Source of the DNA: an uncultured SAR116 cluster alpha proteobacterium
GTDB taxonomy: Bacteria > Pseudomonadota > Alphaproteobacteria > Puniceispirillales > Marisalimonadaceae
DNA length: 64,000 nucleotides
Assembly (NCBI GenBank): GCA_902615325.1
Contig: CACMOJ010000005.1
Coordinates: 1-64,000, forward strand
Direction of reading: 5' to 3'
Shown one piece after another: positions 1 through 10,272 of this stretch. Position 1 is the stretch's first letter, and the number at the start of each line of letters is the position of its first letter. Under the pieces are notes generated by a model. The model had not been told where the DNA came from. It saw nothing but the letters and a program-made list of their open reading frames with translations, and ran no database searches. The position numbers and the translations under genes were made by a program.

Positions 1-96
1 TATTAATATTAATTATGTTAACTTTAAAGTTTGACATGCTCATTAAATATAATATTAATTGTCCTATGTAAATTTATATATAAATAAGGTAATTTA

Positions 97-555
97 ATGA
101 TAAATATAAATGATAAAATCGAAGCTTTTGAGGTTGACACAGATCAAGGAAAGTTCTTTTCTAACGATTATAATGGAAAAAATTTAGTAATATTTTTTTT
201 TCCTAAAGCTGATACAACTGGCTGCACAAAAGAGGCCATATCGTTTAGTGATTTAATTAATGAATTTAACAATTTAAATACTATTGTTCTTGGAATTTCA
301 AAAGATAACATTGAAAAACAAAAAAAATTTAAAGCAAAATATGACTTAAAATGTATTCTAGGATCTGATGTAGACGTAGAGCTTTGCTCGAAATTTGGCG
401 TATGGGTGGAAAAATCAATGTATGGAAAAAAGTATATGGGAATTCAAAGATCAACTTTTTTAATTAATAATCAAGGAAAAGTTCAACATATTTGGAATAA
501 AGTAAAGGTTTCAGGGCATGCAAATGAGGTTTTAGAAGTGGTTAAAAAACTATAA
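97..555 (+). CDS. bcp: Thioredoxin-dependent peroxiredoxin (Bcp/AhpC-TSA family)
   Basis: Protein has the peroxiredoxin pattern FFFPKADTTGCTKEA...F and GISKDN. Confidence 0.9.
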   Translation: MININDKIEAFEVDTDQGKFFSNDYNGKNLVIFFFPKADTTGCTKEAISFSDLINEFNNLNTIVLGISKDNIEKQKKFKAKYDLKCILGSDVDVELCSKFGVWVEKSMYGKKYMGIQRSTFLINNQGKVQHIWNKVKVSGHANEVLEVVKKL

Positions 556-1644
556 ATTTCTTGCGAGAGCTTCATTAATAAATTGATCAAGTTCACCATC
601 TAAAACTGCATCAGTATTTCCCGTTTCAAAATTTGTTCTCAAATCTTTAACTAAACTATACGGGTGTAAGACATATGATCTAATTTGACTTCCCCATCCA
701 ATTTCATTTTTAGATGATAATTTTAATTGATTTTCATCTTCTCTTTTTTTTAATTCAAATTCATACAATTTTGCTTTTAGCATGCTGAGTGCTTGAGCTT
801 TATTTCTATGTTGAGATCTATCACTTTGGCACTGAACAATGATTTTAGTCGGTAAATGAGTTATTCTTATAGCTGAATCAGTTTTATTCACATGCTGGCC
901 TCCTGCACCAGAAGCTCTATATGTATCAATTTTAAGATCTTTATCATCAATTGTGATGTCAATTTCTTCGCTAGTCTCAGGATAAACCCAAACTGATGCA
1001 AAACTTGTATGCCTTCTAGATGATGAGTCAAATGGAGAAATCCTTACTAAACGATGTACACCAGTTTCTGTTCGTGTCCAACCATTTGCATAATCTCCTG
1101 TAAACATTAATGTACTTGATTTAACACCGGCTTCATCTCCTGGACTTTCTTCAATTATTTTTACTTTAAACCCTTTTTTTTCAGCCCATCTAAAATACAT
1201 TCTTTGTAACATAAGAGCCCAATCTTGTGCTTCCGTTCCTCCTGCACCAGCATGAATTTCTAAAAAACAGTTTAAAAAATCATTTTTGTCTGAAAACATT
1301 GTTTCAATTTTATATTTGTTGGATTTTAAAATTAAATCATCTAGAGAATGATCTAATTCTTTTATTAAATCATTATCGTTTTCACTTTCAGCTAATTCAA
1401 TTAAATCTTTTATATCAAGATAATCTTGATTTATTTTGTTAACTAAATTAATTAAATTTTCTTTAAATCTTATTTCTTTCATAATTTTTTGGGCATGTTT
1501 CGGATTATCCCAAAAACCATCTTCTTCTGAAATTTTTATCAAATTTTTCAATTCATAATTAGATTTATCCCAATCGATATTTTTCTTCAAAAGAATTATT
1601 TCATTATTCAAAATCTTAATTTTGTCTGTAATTTCAATAGGCAT
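550..1644 (-). CDS. prfB: Peptide chain release factor 2
   Basis: GAGGTEAQDWA, GGQHVNKTDSAIRITH (GGQ motif), SPFDSSSRRHTSFASV; single uninterrupted frame. Confidence 0.95.
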   Translation of the reverse strand: MPIEITDKIKILNNEIILLKKNIDWDKSNYELKNLIKISEEDGFWDNPKHAQKIMKEIRFKENLINLVNKINQDYLDIKDLIELAESENDNDLIKELDHSLDDLILKSNKYKIETMFSDKNDFLNCFLEIHAGAGGTEAQDWALMLQRMYFRWAEKKGFKVKIIEESPGDEAGVKSSTLMFTGDYANGWTRTETGVHRLVRISPFDSSSRRHTSFASVWVYPETSEEIDITIDDKDLKIDTYRASGAGGQHVNKTDSAIRITHLPTKIIVQCQSDRSQHRNKAQALSMLKAKLYEFELKKREDENQLKLSSKNEIGWGSQIRSYVLHPYSLVKDLRTNFETGNTDAVLDGELDQFINEALARNL

Positions 1645-1649
1645 AATTA

Positions 1650-4064
1650 TTAATATAAAGGAGATAGAGAATTCACAATATCCTTTTCTTTAAACTTGTC
1701 AATTATATCAAATTCTGTAGTTTTGTTTGGAAGTTGTCCTGGTTTAAAGGCTTCAATAATATAATTTTTACTATCACTTTTTGATATAAGCCCAGTTTTG
1801 GGATTAACTTTTATTAGTTTAATCCCAGCTGGTCTTCTAAAAGGAACATCAGGTTTGTTGTGTAAGGCTTTAGCCATGAAATCTCTAAATATTGGCGCTG
1901 ACACAGAGCTACCAGTTTCTCTTTCACCTAATGGAAATGGAATATCGAACCCAACAAAAATACCTACAACTAAATCACTAGAAAATCCGATAAACCAAGC
2001 ATCTTGGTTTGAATTAGTTGTTCCAGTTTTACCTGCTAAAGTTTTGTTAAGTTTGTTGATTAATTTTCCAGTTCCTCTTGTAACAGCTCCTCGTAACATA
2101 GATACCATTTGATAGGCAGAGCCAGGATCTGTAATTTGTTCTCTATTATCAATCAACTTAGGTATGTTTGTTAAATCATTGAATTTATTTAACTCACAAT
2201 TTTTACAATTTCTTAAATCATTCTTGAAAATTGTTTTTCCTCTCCGATCTTGAACTCTATCAATCATAATCGGAGCAATTTTTTTTCCTCCATTTACAAT
2301 CATTGCATAAGCAGTTGTTAATCTGATTAAAGTAGTTTCTCCAGCACCAAGTGACATAGATAATAAATTAGGCAAGTCATCGTAAATACCAAAACTTTTT
2401 CCATATTTTTTAATATTTTCCATATTTACTAATAAAGCTAATCTAGCCGTCATAAGATTTCTAGATTTCTCAATTCCTAACCTCACTGGACTTGGACCAT
2501 AAAATTTTTTAGTGTAGTTTGCTGGTTTCCATTTTGGCAATCCTAGACCTTGATCATAAGATAAGGGTGCATCCAAAATTATATCAGTAGGCTTAATTTT
2601 TTGATCTAAAGCAGCTAAATAAACAAATGGTTTAAATGCTGACCCAGGCTGTCTATAAGCTTGTGTAGCTCTATTAAATTCACTTTTAGAAAATTGATAC
2701 CCACCAGTCATAGCCAAAATTCGACCAGTATTTGGATCAATTACGATAATAGCACCATTTACCTTTGGTATTTGGGAAATTGAAAAGTTCTTATCTTGTT
2801 TCTTTAACAAGATGATATCTCCCACTTTTAAAAATTCATTAAAATTTTTAAATATTTTACCATGTCTAACTTGTGTATTATTATCTTTATCTTTATAAAT
2901 TAATTGTTTTCTTAACCAAGGCTGCCTTTTAAACTTAAGCTCTATTTTAGTATTTAATGTTTGAAGTAAAACATTATTGTTAGAAATTTTTTTTACAATT
3001 GAAATGATTCGGTTTTGAGGAAGGCCAACTTGAAATTTACGTAAAATTTTATTTAATTCATTATTGTTAGTTGTTTTTAAATCAACATTATACAATACTC
3101 CTCTCCATCCTTGCCTTTTATCTAAATTTTCTAAGCCATTATATAAAGCTGTTTCAGCATATTTCTGAAGTATTGGGTTCAATGTTGTTCTGATAGATAA
3201 ACCACCTTCATAAAGAGCGTCAAAACCAAAATTTTTCAATAATTTTCTCCTTACCTCTTCAGCAAAATATGGTGCTGAAGTATCATCTAACCCTGATGAT
3301 TTTGTAATAGTGATTTCTTTACTTTGTAATTTATTTTTTTCACCAATAGTAAGATATCCATTTCTGTACATTTGATGAAGAACCCAATTTCTTCTATCTA
3401 ATACTCTTTTATAATTAGTTTTTGGGTTATATTTACTTGGAGCTTTTGGTAAAGTTGCTAGAAAGGCTGCTTCATCAATTGTTAAATCATCAAGGCTTTT
3501 ATCAAAATAATTCAAGGCTGCAGCTGCAATTCCATACGAATTATTTCCTAAATATATTTCATTAAGATATAATTCTAGGATCTGTTTTTTTGAAAAAGCT
3601 CTCTCTATCCTTATTGCTAAAATAGCCTCTTTTATTTTTCTCTCAAATGTAACCTCCGAACTTAATAAAAAGTTTTTTGCTACTTGTTGAGTTATGGTAG
3701 ATGCGCCAACTAATCTTTTACTTTTCCCATAGTTCTTTAAATTTGTAATCAAAGCTCTTGTAACTGCTTGTATATCAACTCCAAAATGATCATAAAAGTC
3801 TTTATCTTCAGCAGATAGAAAAGCGGAAATTATTTTCTTAGGGATAACATCTATTGGAACAAATACTCTCCTTTCTATAGAATATTCCTTTAATAAAGCT
3901 CCATTACCTGCGTGAACTCTGCTTACAACAGATGGTTCATATTTTGATAGTTGTCTATAATCAGGCAAATCTTTTCCAAAATGCCATAGAATGTATATAA
4001 ACGCTCCTAATAAGAGAATTGAAGTAAAAAAAAAGGATGTAAATATTAATGTTAATAATTTCAT
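1650..4064 (-). CDS. mrcA: Penicillin-binding protein 1A (transglycosylase/transpeptidase)
   Basis: GASTITQQVAKN (GT51), SRNLMTARL, AGKTGTT transpeptidase motifs; N-terminal TM. Confidence 0.95.
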   Translation of the reverse strand: MKLLTLIFTSFFFTSILLLGAFIYILWHFGKDLPDYRQLSKYEPSVVSRVHAGNGALLKEYSIERRVFVPIDVIPKKIISAFLSAEDKDFYDHFGVDIQAVTRALITNLKNYGKSKRLVGASTITQQVAKNFLLSSEVTFERKIKEAILAIRIERAFSKKQILELYLNEIYLGNNSYGIAAAALNYFDKSLDDLTIDEAAFLATLPKAPSKYNPKTNYKRVLDRRNWVLHQMYRNGYLTIGEKNKLQSKEITITKSSGLDDTSAPYFAEEVRRKLLKNFGFDALYEGGLSIRTTLNPILQKYAETALYNGLENLDKRQGWRGVLYNVDLKTTNNNELNKILRKFQVGLPQNRIISIVKKISNNNVLLQTLNTKIELKFKRQPWLRKQLIYKDKDNNTQVRHGKIFKNFNEFLKVGDIILLKKQDKNFSISQIPKVNGAIIVIDPNTGRILAMTGGYQFSKSEFNRATQAYRQPGSAFKPFVYLAALDQKIKPTDIILDAPLSYDQGLGLPKWKPANYTKKFYGPSPVRLGIEKSRNLMTARLALLVNMENIKKYGKSFGIYDDLPNLLSMSLGAGETTLIRLTTAYAMIVNGGKKIAPIMIDRVQDRRGKTIFKNDLRNCKNCELNKFNDLTNIPKLIDNREQITDPGSAYQMVSMLRGAVTRGTGKLINKLNKTLAGKTGTTNSNQDAWFIGFSSDLVVGIFVGFDIPFPLGERETGSSVSAPIFRDFMAKALHNKPDVPFRRPAGIKLIKVNPKTGLISKSDSKNYIIEAFKPGQLPNKTTEFDIIDKFKEKDIVNSLSPLY

Positions 4065-4111
4065 ATTTTTACCTTTACAAGAGAATTTAGACTATAATTT
4101 GTCATACAATA

Positions 4112-4978
4112 TTAATTGATCTGATTTAAATAATTAAATATTGATAATGAAATAATTTTCGAAATTTTTACTAAATATCTTTTTTCGTTTAATAACTTTT
4201 CTTCTTTTATATGTGTAATAAAGCCTAACTCTATCAGAATTGATGGTGTAGTTAAGGATTTCAATACAACAAATCCAGCATTTCTATGACCCCTATTTTT
4301 AATAGAGAATTTTCTGATATTTTTAATCACAATGTTAGCAACCTTAGAACTTTCATTCATTGTTTGTCTTTGAAAAATCTTTATCAAATTATCTTTAATC
4401 AAAGGATCAGAATGTTTTATCTTAAGACCTCCAATTAAATCTGACTTATTCTCTCTATTTGCGAGCTCTTTTGCTTCTTTGTCTGATGCATTATCAGAAA
4501 GGCTGAATATTGAAAATCCATTTGCTTTTCTGTTTTTAGAGGCATCAGCATGGATTGAGATGAATAAATCAGCTTTTAATTTTTCAGCAAACTTAATTCT
4601 CTGCCTTAAATAAAGGTAACTATCATCTGTTCTTGTAAGTTTAACTTTTACATTGTTGGATGATAAAACAGATTTTATAATTTTTGCAAATAAAAGATTT
4701 ATATCTTTTTCAAGAGTACCATTAATACCAATTGCACCTGGATCTTTTCCACCATGACCTGGATCAATAACAATTAAGTATTTTTTTTTTATTTTTTCTT
4801 TTTCTTTTCTAAATTCTCTTTCTAATTTTAGATTTGAAAATATTGTTGATTTATTTTTATCTTGGAATTGAATATTTTTTTTTGTAACTTCCTTCTGTTC
4901 CTTCTGATTGTAAGAACATGAAAATAAAATAAAAAAAATCAACAAGAAAGAATTTTTTAAAATAAATCTTTTAATCAT
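4112..4978 (-). CDS. amiC: N-acetylmuramoyl-L-alanine amidase (Amidase_3)
   Basis: VIDPGHGGKDPGAIG, SIHADAS, ILIELGFITH; lipoprotein-like N-terminus FILFSCS. Confidence 0.9.
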   Translation of the reverse strand: MIKRFILKNSFLLIFFILFSCSYNQKEQKEVTKKNIQFQDKNKSTIFSNLKLEREFRKEKEKIKKKYLIVIDPGHGGKDPGAIGINGTLEKDINLLFAKIIKSVLSSNNVKVKLTRTDDSYLYLRQRIKFAEKLKADLFISIHADASKNRKANGFSIFSLSDNASDKEAKELANRENKSDLIGGLKIKHSDPLIKDNLIKIFQRQTMNESSKVANIVIKNIRKFSIKNRGHRNAGFVVLKSLTTPSILIELGFITHIKEEKLLNEKRYLVKISKIISLSIFNYLNQIN

Positions 4979-5275
4979 AATAAGATCTGAATGTATATAT
5001 ATATATCAACATAATCCTGCTTAAATCAAAACAATATATCAATTAGTTACTTGATAACAAAAATTTAATAATATACTGTAAAAAAATCGAATTACACAAA
5101 TTAAATATAAAAATACAGTTAGAATAACAATAACACATTAAATTTATAAAAATGAAATCTCAAAAACATACAAATTTATTTAATAATAAAGTTTTTAATA
5201 GTAACAAAAAATTCTTAATTTTAAGGTTCTGTACTTCAATTTATTCTGACTGTCATTCCACATATGGAGATCTTT

Positions 5276-7297
5276 ATGACAAAGAGAATATTAATTGATG
5301 CAAGTAACGACCAAGAAACCAGAATTGCATCTATTCAAAACGATATTATTGAAGATTTTGAATATGAACTTATTAGTAAAAAACAGTTAAGAGGTAATGT
5401 TTATTTAGCTAGGGTTAGTAGGGTCGAACCAAGTCTTCAGGCTGCCTTTGTAGAGTACGGCGGAAATAGACAAGGTTTTTTAGCTTTTAGTGAAATTCAT
5501 CCCGATTATTATCGCATTCCAATTGAAGATAGAGCAAAATTATTAGACATAGTTTCTAAAGAAGTTAGTGAGGATGAAGAGATTCAAGTTAGCACCGATG
5601 AAAATGTTGATGATGAAATTCAAGAAAACAAAGATTTTAAGAAAATTAAAAGTAAACTTTATAAAAATTATAAAATTCAAGAAGTGATTTCTAAAGGACA
5701 GATTATTCTGGTCCAAATTGTTAAAGAAGAAAGGGGTAATAAAGGAGCCGCACTAACCTCATATTTATCTTTAGCAGGAAGATATTGTGTTTTAATGCCA
5801 AATACTCCTAAAGGTGGAGGCATTAGTAGAAAGATTTCAGCGTCAACAGATCGTCAAAGATTAAAAAAAGTTTTAGAGGGTCTCAGCTTAGACAAAGGAA
5901 TGGCATTAATTATTAGAACGGCTGGAAGCAAAAGAACAAAGGTTGAAATTAAAAGAGATTTTCAAAACCTTATTTTTATGTGGGAAGATATAAAAAATAA
6001 AACTGTAAAGTCTAACGCACCAAACCTAATTCATGATGAGGGTTCTATCATTAAAAGAGCAGTTCGTGATATGTATAATAGTGATGTAGAAGAAATTTTG
6101 GTGCAAGGTGAACTAGCTTTTAAAACATGTAAGAGCTACATGAAATCATTAATGCCTAGTCATACAAAAAAAATACAACAATATTCAAATGAAAATATTT
6201 TACTTTTCCAGAAATTTGGTATTGATTCGCAATTATCAGATATATTTAAACCTATAGTAAATTTAAAATCTGGTGGATATTTAGTTATAAATCATACTGA
6301 GGCTCTTGTTGCAGTTGATGTAAATTCTGGAAAAGCAACGAGAGAAAGGTCCATCGAAAAAACTGCATTCCAAACAAACTTAGAGGCTGCTCTAGAGTTT
6401 GCGAGACAAGCTAAATTGAGAGATCTTTCTGGATTAATTGTCATCGATTTCATTGATATGGAAGACTATAAAAATAGGAATACAATTGAAAGAAAATTAA
6501 GGGATGCTTTTAAACAAGATAGAGCAAGAATTCAGATAGGAGAAATAAGCTCTTTTGGGCTCTTAGAACTTTCAAGACAAAGGTTAAGATTATCTGTTTC
6601 AGAGACAACTACCGATGTATGTAATTTTTGTGGCGGTGTAGGACGCATTCAATCATTTGAAGTTACCTCAATGCAGATCCTTAGAGAAGCTGAAGAAAAG
6701 TTAGTTAGTAATCATCAAAATGAGATATTAATTTTAATTAATCCCAATTTATCAACTTATATTTTAAATAATAAAAAACAAAATATTTTTGATATTGAAA
6801 AAAGACATAAAGTTAAAATTCTTTTTAGTATTGATCAAAACTTGGCTATTTCTGATTTTAAAGTTGAAAATAATGAAGATAGAAAAACTTCTGAGTTGAA
6901 GTCAGATAACCAACATAAAGATAAAGTATCAAAAAAAAGAAAAAATCAAAAAAAATTACGTGACAGTAATGAAAATGATGTTGAAACAAACATTGCTATT
7001 TCTGAACAAATTGAACCTTCAGAAAGTGAAATTAAACCCAAAAGAGGTAGAAAAAAAGAACTAAGCTCAAGAAAGAAAAAAGAGACAACAAGTGACAGTT
7101 TTGAACAAAATAATAATGATTCTGACACTATTCAAATACATGAATTAAATCTAACCAAAAATTTTGATAATGAAGAAAAAAAACCTACAAAAAGAAGGAC
7201 TAGAAAAATACAATCTTCCGCTAAAATTGACGTAGTTAATTTAAATACTGATAAAAAAAATATCAAAACAAAAAAAACTGGATGGTGGAATAATTAA
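5276..7297 (+). CDS. rne: Ribonuclease E/G
   Basis: MTKRILIDA start, RVEPSLQAAFVEYG..QGFLAF S1 domain, VDVNSGK, IDFIDM, CNFCGGVGR Zn-link; charged low-complexity tail. Start moved from 5264 to ATG 5276 (RBS ggag). Confidence 0.93.
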   Translation: MTKRILIDASNDQETRIASIQNDIIEDFEYELISKKQLRGNVYLARVSRVEPSLQAAFVEYGGNRQGFLAFSEIHPDYYRIPIEDRAKLLDIVSKEVSEDEEIQVSTDENVDDEIQENKDFKKIKSKLYKNYKIQEVISKGQIILVQIVKEERGNKGAALTSYLSLAGRYCVLMPNTPKGGGISRKISASTDRQRLKKVLEGLSLDKGMALIIRTAGSKRTKVEIKRDFQNLIFMWEDIKNKTVKSNAPNLIHDEGSIIKRAVRDMYNSDVEEILVQGELAFKTCKSYMKSLMPSHTKKIQQYSNENILLFQKFGIDSQLSDIFKPIVNLKSGGYLVINHTEALVAVDVNSGKATRERSIEKTAFQTNLEAALEFARQAKLRDLSGLIVIDFIDMEDYKNRNTIERKLRDAFKQDRARIQIGEISSFGLLELSRQRLRLSVSETTTDVCNFCGGVGRIQSFEVTSMQILREAEEKLVSNHQNEILILINPNLSTYILNNKKQNIFDIEKRHKVKILFSIDQNLAISDFKVENNEDRKTSELKSDNQHKDKVSKKRKNQKKLRDSNENDVETNIAISEQIEPSESEIKPKRGRKKELSSRKKKETTSDSFEQNNNDSDTIQIHELNLTKNFDNEEKKPTKRRTRKIQSSAKIDVVNLNTDKKNIKTKKTGWWNN

Positions 7298-8621
7298 ATT
7301 TAATTTCTTAAAATTTTTTCTTTATTTTATTTTTTTTACCTCAAGCGCGTTAGCTAAAAATGTAAAAATTGTAAAAGATACAGAGATTGAGTTTTTTTTA
7401 CAAAGCTTGATAAATAATTTTACAAATAACGAAACTAGTAAAAATTCTTTAATTAAGCCTTTAATTATTCTTGACAATTCTATGAATGCATTTGTTACTG
7501 GAAATAATTATATTTATATACACTCTGGTTTGTTAGAAAATATAGATTCTTATGAAGAATTAGAAGGAATTATAGCTCACGAAATTGGTCATTTAAAATT
7601 AGGGCATGTTGAAAGTAGAAAAATTTTATCAAAAAAGAATTCAAATTTTATAAATTTTGGAATATTTGCATTGCTTGGAGCATCGCTAGCTGGCTCGAAT
7701 AACAGTTTAAATGGATCTATATTAATAGGAGCCGACTATTTTCAAAAAAAAAAATATAAGTATAATCGCAATCAAGAATTAGAAGCAGATATTTATTCAA
7801 TAAAGGCTCTAAATAAGTTAAAGAAAAGCTCAATTGGCTTAAATAATTTTTTTAAAAAGGTTGAACAAAGAAATAAATTATTTGCTAGTAAAGATAACTA
7901 TTATGCTTCTCATCCGTCTTCAGAAAATAGAATTGAAATAATCAATAGTTTATCTCATTTCAAAAATAGCAATCTCAATACTGTTATTTCTTACCAAAAT
8001 ATTGAACTAGATTTGCAAAAACTAAAAATTAAGCTTATAGCTCATTTAAATGACAAAATTAAATTAAATTTCATAAAAAAAGACTTAAAAGAGGAGAATA
8101 AAACTTTTTATTCATCTATATACTCGTATTTGAATCACGATTTTAAAAGTTCGATTGAATACGCAACAAAACTGCAAGAACAAAATAAAGAAAATCCGTT
8201 TGCAAATGAAATGTTAGGAAATTTATATTTCATTATAGGTAACTTTAAAAAAGCAGCAATAAATTATAATCTATCATTAAAAAAATTTGATAAACTTAAT
8301 ATTTCACCACCAGAGGATATTAAGTTATCATTTGCAAAATCGCTAATGGAAATTAAAAGTAAGAAATCTTTAATTAAATCTCTTAAAATTTTAGAACAAC
8401 TAATTCCAATCAAATCTAATTCTTTGTATTTTTGGAAATTAATCGGAACAGCTACCAGTAAACTAGGATACAAGTCAGCAAGCATGGTAGCTATTGCTGA
8501 AGAAAAACTTCTAAAAAAAAAATATGATAAAGCTAAATTTTTTGCATCTAAAGCTTTAAAGTATAAAAATATTAAAACTTTGTATAAGATACGAGCTTTA
8601 GATATTATTAATATTAAATAG
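7293..8621 (+). CDS. M48-family metalloprotease with C-terminal TPR-like region
   Basis: HEIGHLKLGH zinc motif, ELEADIYS; frame remains open upstream of the listed TTG (7407) and encodes a signal peptide (IKFNFLKFFLYFIFFTSSALA) back to the rne stop. Confidence 0.85.
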   Translation: MKFNFLKFFLYFIFFTSSALAKNVKIVKDTEIEFFLQSLINNFTNNETSKNSLIKPLIILDNSMNAFVTGNNYIYIHSGLLENIDSYEELEGIIAHEIGHLKLGHVESRKILSKKNSNFINFGIFALLGASLAGSNNSLNGSILIGADYFQKKKYKYNRNQELEADIYSIKALNKLKKSSIGLNNFFKKVEQRNKLFASKDNYYASHPSSENRIEIINSLSHFKNSNLNTVISYQNIELDLQKLKIKLIAHLNDKIKLNFIKKDLKEENKTFYSSIYSYLNHDFKSSIEYATKLQEQNKENPFANEMLGNLYFIIGNFKKAAINYNLSLKKFDKLNISPPEDIKLSFAKSLMEIKSKKSLIKSLKILEQLIPIKSNSLYFWKLIGTATSKLGYKSASMVAIAEEKLLKKKYDKAKFFASKALKYKNIKTLYKIRALDIINIK

Positions 8622-8631
8622 GAAGATCATA

Positions 8632-9342
8632 ATGAAATTTAAATTTAAAACCTTAATTATTTTTATGTTTGTTTTTTCTATATCTAAACAATTGTTTGCA
8701 CATGAGTTAAAAAAGGATGAAATTAACTCTATAATAAAAAACTTTATTTTAGATAATCCCAATCTAATAGAAAAAACACTTCAAAATTTAAATATAAAAA
8801 GATCTGAAAATAACTTTAAAATCGCTATATCTAATTTAAAAAAAGTTCCTAATCCTAAGTTAATAAATACAAATTCAGATATAACTATTTATGAGTTTTT
8901 TGATTATAATTGCGGGTATTGTAAATCTGTTATGCAAAATTTATTTAATATCTATAAAAAAGATAAAAAAGTAGATATCATTTTTGTTGAATACCCGATT
9001 TTATCAAATAGTTCTTTAACAGCTGCCATAGCAAGTTTAGCTTCAAGAAACCAAAATAAATATTTTGAATTTCACACTAGACTAATGCAACATTCAGGTA
9101 AAATTGATGATAAATTGATATTATCATTTGCAAAAGATTTAAAAATAGATATTCAACAATTAAAAAGTGATTATTCAAATGAACAATTGATGTTAATAAT
9201 AAATAAAAATAGAGAAATAGCTAATAAATTAAATATTAGAGGCACACCAGCTTTTATTATTGGAAATAAAATTTATTCTGGTGCCATGAGTGAAAAAGAT
9301 TTAGAAAAAGCAATAGAGGCAGAAAGAAAAAAAACTAATTAA
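8632..9342 (+). CDS. DsbA-family thioredoxin-fold protein (Com1-like)
   Basis: EFFDYNCGYCKSV (CGYC active site), RGTPAFIIG cis-Pro loop, signal peptide. Confidence 0.9.
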   Translation: MKFKFKTLIIFMFVFSISKQLFAHELKKDEINSIIKNFILDNPNLIEKTLQNLNIKRSENNFKIAISNLKKVPNPKLINTNSDITIYEFFDYNCGYCKSVMQNLFNIYKKDKKVDIIFVEYPILSNSSLTAAIASLASRNQNKYFEFHTRLMQHSGKIDDKLILSFAKDLKIDIQQLKSDYSNEQLMLIINKNREIANKLNIRGTPAFIIGNKIYSGAMSEKDLEKAIEAERKKTN

Positions 9343-9358
9343 ATTTTTGGAGATACTT

Positions 9359-9808
9359 TTGAAAGATAAAATTTATATTATCAACGGCCCAAATCTAAAT
9401 AAACTTGGGACTAGAGAGCCTGACAGATATGGAAGATTAACACTTCAAGAAATAGAAGATATGTGTAAAGAAAAATGCAACCAAATAAATTTAAGTTGTG
9501 TTTTTTTTCAGTCAAATATTGAAGGAGAAATTGTAAATAAAATTCATGATGCAATTGATGAAAATGTAAGAGGTATTATTATAAATGCTGCCGCCTTTAC
9601 TCATACTTCTATAGCAATTCTTGATGCTTTAAAAATGTTCGAAGGCCTAATCATAGAAATACACATTACAAATATACATTCCAGAGAAAAATTTAGACAT
9701 CACTCATTTATTTCCAAGGTTGCAAAAGGTATTATAGCTGGATTTGGAGAAGAATCATATTTAATGGCAATTGATTATCTTTACAAATTAAACAAGAAAA
9801 AGGTCTAA
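9359..9808 (+). CDS. aroQ: Type II 3-dehydroquinate dehydratase
   Basis: INGPNLNKLGTREPDRYG, FFQSNIEGEIVNKIH, NAAAFTHTS; TTG 9359 has RBS ttggag upstream. Confidence 0.93.
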   Translation: MKDKIYIINGPNLNKLGTREPDRYGRLTLQEIEDMCKEKCNQINLSCVFFQSNIEGEIVNKIHDAIDENVRGIIINAAAFTHTSIAILDALKMFEGLIIEIHITNIHSREKFRHHSFISKVAKGIIAGFGEESYLMAIDYLYKLNKKKV

Positions 9809-9809
9809 A

Positions 9810-10271
9810 ATGAAAGAAAACTCAAACAAAGACATAGTATTCATCCATAAACTATCTCAATTAATGACAAAAGAAAAAATAACTAAATTAAAATATGAAA
9901 AATCTGGCATAAAATTATCTATTGATAAGAATACCTTTTCAGGAAATTTTACAACAAATCAAAATTCTAGTTTAGTAGAGACTGAAAATAAAAATAATAA
10001 AATTTTAGAAACTGAATCAAATCTTGATATAAACCACCCTGGTGCTCTAAAAGCGCCAATGGTTGGTACTGCATATATTTCTCCAGAACCTGGAAAGCCG
10101 CCTTTTATAAGAATGGGAGATACAGTTTCAAAAAATCAACCTTTATTAATTATAGAAGCAATGAAAGTGATGAATTCTATTAATGCAACAAAAAGTGGAA
10201 AAGTCGTTTTTATTGGTTTTGAAGATGGTCAACCAGTTGAATTTGAACAATTACTCGTAATTATAGAATAA
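9810..10271 (+). CDS. accB: Acetyl-CoA carboxylase biotin carboxyl carrier protein
   Basis: APMVGTAYISPEPGKPPFI and biotinylation motif EAMKVMN. Confidence 0.95.
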   Translation: MKENSNKDIVFIHKLSQLMTKEKITKLKYEKSGIKLSIDKNTFSGNFTTNQNSSLVETENKNNKILETESNLDINHPGALKAPMVGTAYISPEPGKPPFIRMGDTVSKNQPLLIIEAMKVMNSINATKSGKVVFIGFEDGQPVEFEQLLVIIE

Positions 10272-10272
10272 A

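Noticed and set aside
31-58. TTGACA-N16-TATTAA promoter before the peroxiredoxin gene
   Set aside because: Plausible but the AT-rich background makes -10 matches very common; not reported as a feature.
550-1644. Possible programmed frameshift in prfB
   Set aside because: The RF2 coding sequence is complete in one frame with no internal stop, so no +1 frameshift is needed.
1798-2112. 104-aa ORF antisense to mrcA
   Set aside because: Overlaps conserved transpeptidase region; shadow ORF.
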